A stretch of DNA of 47,470 nucleotides from assembly GCF_000429305.1 (NCBI RefSeq), contig NZ_AUBP01000037.1, forward strand, positions 1 to 47,470, given 5' to 3'. Of the stretch, positions 44,633 through 47,470 are shown in pieces. The translations under genes and the position numbers were made by a program. The notes under the pieces were generated by a model. It was not told the origin of the DNA. It saw nothing but the letters and a program-made list of their open reading frames with translations, and searched no databases. The first letter of the stretch is position 1. The number at the start of each line of letters is the position of its first letter. The stretch is from Desulfovibrio inopinatus DSM 10711 (GTDB lineage: Bacteria > Desulfobacterota > Desulfovibrionia > Desulfovibrionales > Desulfovibrionaceae).

Positions 44633-46438
44633 TTAGTTATCAAGTTGGGCAATCTGACTTTTCAGTTGTGACAATATATCATCATAATAACCCAATCTCG
44701 CGTCAAGGTTAGCATAGCGTTCGCGTAATCGCGTCTCCATTGTCTTAATACGGCGGTCTTCATAGTCTATCTTTTTATCAATATTATCCACGATATCGTC
44801 ATAGTTCTCTTCCAAAATAGCAAGCGGGCCAACCTCGTCTGCAGTCAATACTTCAAGTTTGTCGATGAGTTCCCCGGTTTTTCCTTGCTTGAAATTGACT
44901 TGATGCGAATAGGTTCCCGCATTCAGGTTATTGACCGAAATGACAATACCGCGAGAACCTCCCGAGTCTGACATAATCGTATGCTTCGTATTACCAATAA
45001 AATCCGGATTGACTGCTACACCATCGACGGATGCGGACGTAATGTCACCAGATGCATCGACGGTATATTCAAAAGTATAGACACCAGCTTCTGTTGTCCC
45101 AGAAATACACGATTCATAAGAAATATCGGATGAATTCGTACTGCCGACATCCACAGCGGAGAACAATAACGCGACGGCATACGGATCAGCATCAAGAGCC
45201 TCATCCAATTCTTCTTCATCAAGGACAAGTAACCCCGCATTGACCGATCCTTCCTCCGCATCTGTCAAAATACCGAGCTGAGACAGGGTACAATATGTAT
45301 CGTCATCGTAGTCAAACCCAGGGGCTTTATCGGAAACAGTTGTCTTGAGCTGTGACGAAATGAGCTGGACCCCATAGTTCCCTGTCAAGAGAGACCCTCT
45401 TTGTGTCGTTTCATCAAACTTCGTCATCAACTTAATGAGATTACGGACTTGGTTCACTTGATCGACAAAAGTACGTACATTTTCTTTCACGGCTTCGTAA
45501 TCGGTCCCAACCGTGATTGTTTCCGTTGAGCCTCCACTATCGCTCCTGAGATTCAGTGTTAGTCCTGCGATGACGTCGGAAATGGTATTCGTCGAACGTT
45601 CAATCCAACCAGCCGCAGGCCAGCCATCAACTCTAAACTGGGCGTCCTGGTTGACTTGCGTTTCATCAAATTTCGAGTTGTCGTCGAAATCCGTAACGGT
45701 TGTCGTGCCATCAATCGTGATTTCCCCTTCGTCTGCCCCCGTATCCATACTACGTATCTGAAGATAATACGATGTACCGTCGTATAGGACAGACGCTTTG
45801 ACACCGGGATTATCGCTATCCGCATTGATAATATCTTTGAGATCCTTCAAAGAAGAGCCATTGGGAACTGTGAGAGAATAGACCGTCGGATCGGAACCAT
45901 AGGAATACGCGAAAACAAGGTCCCCTCCAGTACCATTGACAGATGTATCCTCACTGGCAAAGGACGCTTGAGAGACCATGACTGAAGTTTGGGCCGTTTG
46001 ATTGACTTCAATAGTATGAGATCCTTCATCGGCGTCAGCGTCTGCCGTTGCTGTCAACACCGAAGAATCCGTAACATTTGCTTCTTTCGTCAAAAACTCC
46101 CCAACAGTATCCATACCCTCAAGACTTGTCTTCAACCTCAACATCTGGACGTTCAACGCTTGAAAATACTCAATTTTGTTATTCCATGATGCTTTCCAGT
46201 TTTCCAACGTGGTCTTGCGCATGCCCTCTACGGCCAGCAAGCTGTTGATCATAGAGTCGAAGTCGGTGCCGTTTCCAAGACCGGTAAAATGGATCGCTCC
46301 GGAAGTTGAGGTGAGATCCGTTGAATCACTTGATGTACTTGAACTGCTTGTGGAGCTTGTTGTCGAGGTCTGTTTCGACGTGCTTGGAACACTATTAAAG
46401 CTATAATGCTTATAATCTGCTGTGGGGTCAGTTATCAT
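44633..46438 (-). CDS. fliD: Flagellar hook-associated protein 2 (filament cap)
   Basis: 601 residues, complete. FliD forms the pentameric cap at the tip of the flagellar filament and helps flagellin fold in. The N-terminal GLGNGTDFDSMINSLLAVEGMRKTTLENWKASWNNKI and SLEGMDTVGEFLTKEANVTD, the central SVLYDGTSYYLQI, the QANLTL-type ISDVIAGLTLNLRSDS, and the C-terminal coiled coil (KIDYEDRRIKTMETRLRERY, ending LSQLKSQIAQLDN) are all expected. Oddly the first 48 residues are a Ser/Thr-rich, low-complexity run before the conserved part, possibly exposed or glycosylated. GAGGT lies before the ATG. A sigma-54-type promoter lies about 55 bases upstream, in keeping with flagellar control. Confidence 0.95.
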   Translation of the reverse strand: MITDPTADYKHYSFNSVPSTSKQTSTTSSTSSSSTSSDSTDLTSTSGAIHFTGLGNGTDFDSMINSLLAVEGMRKTTLENWKASWNNKIEYFQALNVQMLRLKTSLEGMDTVGEFLTKEANVTDSSVLTATADADADEGSHTIEVNQTAQTSVMVSQASFASEDTSVNGTGGDLVFAYSYGSDPTVYSLTVPNGSSLKDLKDIINADSDNPGVKASVLYDGTSYYLQIRSMDTGADEGEITIDGTTTVTDFDDNSKFDETQVNQDAQFRVDGWPAAGWIERSTNTISDVIAGLTLNLRSDSGGSTETITVGTDYEAVKENVRTFVDQVNQVRNLIKLMTKFDETTQRGSLLTGNYGVQLISSQLKTTVSDKAPGFDYDDDTYCTLSQLGILTDAEEGSVNAGLLVLDEEELDEALDADPYAVALLFSAVDVGSTNSSDISYESCISGTTEAGVYTFEYTVDASGDITSASVDGVAVNPDFIGNTKHTIMSDSGGSRGIVISVNNLNAGTYSHQVNFKQGKTGELIDKLEVLTADEVGPLAILEENYDDIVDNIDKKIDYEDRRIKTMETRLRERYANLDARLGYYDDILSQLKSQIAQLDN

Positions 46439-46493
46439 AATATTAACCTCATTAGGTTTATGTATACTTTGTAAGTAAACTCACCCAACGAGA

Positions 46494-46509
46494 AGCATCT
46501 ATCATGCCA
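46494..46509 (-). promoter_or_regulatory. Sigma-54 (-24/-12) promoter of fliD
   Basis: On the minus strand TGGCAT-GATAG-ATGCT matches TGGCAC-N5-TTGCW with GG and GC spaced by exactly ten bases. The predicted start, near 46483, leaves a leader of about 45 bases before the fliD ATG. Flagellar genes of this class of bacteria often use RpoN. Confidence 0.7.
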
Positions 46510-46859
46510 TTTTAAAAACGGTTCACTTATTCATCCTTATAGGGTATACTTTCAACTCTTAAAGCAAGATTTTCTTCTTTTCCCTTTTGACTCACCTACA
46601 TTTTTAAATCAAAAAATCTCATTCAATTATAGGTTGTTATGCCAAAAAATACATAGGCAATGCACAACAAAGGATATTCCCTGTCAATGACATTAATTTG
46701 CATCATACGTCGATCTCTCGTCGCTGCGCACGCATCACATCGCCAATACACCGATTCATGCCATTTTATGCCTATGAGACCAGAAAATTCTACCTGTCGC
46801 TGCCCACCGGCCGGAAGATTATTCCACACAAGCTATATTAATCAACATTATCTATACAA

Positions 46860-46873
46860 ATCGATATATCGAT
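46860..46873. repeat. 14-bp perfect palindrome
   Basis: ATCGATATATCGAT in AT-rich spacer; meaning unknown. Confidence 0.4.
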
Positions 46874-47021
46874 CGAAATTGCTAATTCGATAATCAAAAA
46901 TTAAGAGCCACTAACAAAACCACAAAGTAATGACAGAGCAAGCCAAGGAACACAGGCAAGATAGGCGTCAGCACTTCTTTCATAGCGAATGCGTAGCACT
47001 CCCCCCTTTAGGTTTGGGAGG

Positions 47022-47081
47022 CTATTGGGGAAAAATGGGTTCAATTATCGTCCACAGGCGTTCAAATTCAGCGGGCTTCAT
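47022..47081 (-). pseudogene. N-terminal stub of an IS transposase
   Basis: From ATG 47081, with a strong GGAGGTGATT in front, the frame reads MKPAEFERLWTIIEPIFPQ and then stops. This is the start of IS5/IS4-type transposases (followed in those by a PPKPKGG-like stretch). Directly after the stop, another frame gives PPKPKGG, so a small indel has broken the gene; the rest of the transposase is absent. It is a decayed remnant. Confidence 0.7.
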
Positions 47082-47138
47082 AATCACCTCCCCCTGAAAG
47101 AAATAAGAATCATCAAGATGATTGGCTAGTTTTTGTTA

Positions 47139-47158
47139 GGGCGTGTTTCTAAATTACC
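47139..47158. repeat. Likely terminal inverted repeat of the IS5-type element
   Basis: GGGCGTGTTTCTAAATTACC starts right where the transposase gene region begins, 15 bases before its stop codon; TTA before it (47136-47138) may be the target duplication. The mate end lies outside the window. Confidence 0.4.
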
Positions 47159-47468
47159 GCAACCAGATGAGACATGAGGCGATAGTAACCATTGCCAAGA
47201 AAGTCATCTGCAATTTTTCGTAACGAGTAGCGATTCGTCTAAACTCTTTGAGCTTGCAAAAAAAGCACTCTACGAGATGTCGTTCTTTGTAAATGTGCTT
47301 GTCGTATTTCCGCTGGTTGCGACGATTCTTTTTGGGCGGAATAACAGGCTTGGCATTCTGTCCGATAATGAGACTTATGAAGCTGTTGCAGTCATAAGCC
47401 TTGTCGGCGGCTACAAATTCAGCCTGAAGTCCCTGAATTAACTCTGGGGCCGGAACGCTGTCATGTAC
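47154..47468 (-). CDS. IS5-family transposase, C-terminal part (cut by window edge)
   Basis: The minus strand reads from the right edge VHDSVPAPELIQGLQAEF with AADKAYDCNSFI next, then KERHLVECFFCKLKEFRRIATRYEK, and ends SCLIWLR with a TAA stop. These are the second Asp (ADKAYD) and the Glu (ERHLVECFF) of the DDE catalytic triad of IS5 (IS427-like) transposases. The first Asp and the start are beyond the edge. The visible frame is intact, so it may be functional. The element end and inverted repeat are near 47139. Confidence 0.88.
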   Translation of the reverse strand, partial: VHDSVPAPELIQGLQAEFVAADKAYDCNSFISLIIGQNAKPVIPPKKNRRNQRKYDKHIYKERHLVECFFCKLKEFRRIATRYEKLQMTFLAMVTIASCLIWLR

Positions 47469-47470
47469 CT

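Larger units (their letters stand above)
46439..47021. other. 580-bp AT-rich spacer between fliD and transposase remnants
   Basis: Contains the fliD promoter (46494-46509), a perfect palindrome ATCGATATATCGAT (46860-46873) and an A/T-rich area near 46560-46640. Small ORFs at 46623-46829 (minus) and 46660-46893 (plus) have no ribosome sites and look spurious. Confidence 0.5.

Noticed and set aside
46623-46893. Two opposite small ORFs between fliD and the IS remnants
   Set aside because: No ribosome sites and unusual composition.
46960-47005. A minus-strand frame near here gives a short hydrophobic peptide beginning MKEVLTPILPVFLG
   Set aside because: No ribosome site at proper distance and it lies in transposase debris; chance is the simplest explanation.

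Overview
The window reads like chromosome of a sulfate-reducing deltaproteobacterium of the Desulfovibrio type. This is inferred from a tungsten aldehyde:ferredoxin oxidoreductase beside a sulfonucleotide-reductase-like protein, a VWA-OmpA envelope protein, separate AICAR transformylase, a sigma-54-type promoter in front of fliD, and the overall look of the proteins. No rRNA, tRNA or CRISPR array was seen. Transposase fragments sit at both edges: a damaged IS200/IS605 tnpA on the left and, on the right, an IS5-type transposase end plus the stub of a second transposase.

Left part (about 0.4-9.1 kb): a CysD/PAPS-reductase-like protein and an aldehyde:ferredoxin oxidoreductase form a probable operon, convergent with a large M16C zinc peptidase. 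Then follow a very codon-biased VWA-OmpA protein, a small exported protein of unknown function and a 2-Cys peroxiredoxin with a His-rich N terminus, each closed by its own hairpin terminator.

Central part (about 9.3-35.2 kb): mostly minus-strand housekeeping genes. These cover glycogen metabolism (malQ, glgB), phospholipid synthesis (plsY), an RNase II/R family enzyme, AICAR transformylase, an RlmM-like methyltransferase, a GntR regulator with a TSUP anion exporter, a YgiQ radical SAM protein, an AI-2E family transporter, an RlmB-type methyltransferase, shikimate dehydrogenase, a beta-hydroxyacid dehydrogenase and an AhpD-like protein. Plus-strand genes in this part encode a DinB-like protein, an ExeA-like membrane ATPase, a sulfotransferase-like protein and a lipoprotein lytic transglycosylase with four LysM repeats. 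Around 24.4-25.7 kb the DNA becomes AT-rich and carries two small convergent genes that are paralogues of each other and that I cannot assign to a family.

Right part (about 35.5-46.4 kb): tex is followed closely by a tightly packed or overlapping run of flippase, FkbM methyltransferase, family 2 glycosyltransferase and an exported protein, probably for a surface polysaccharide. Facing it are fliD, a family 4 glycosyltransferase and a two-domain protein whose C-terminal half resembles a family 2 glycosyltransferase. The arrangement suggests, but does not prove, flagellar or surface glycosylation. I found no single large new defence or mobile system; the most unusual items are the small paralogue pair, the two-domain glycosyltransferase, the oxidoreductase operon, the 31-bp perfect hairpin and several short overlapping ORFs.
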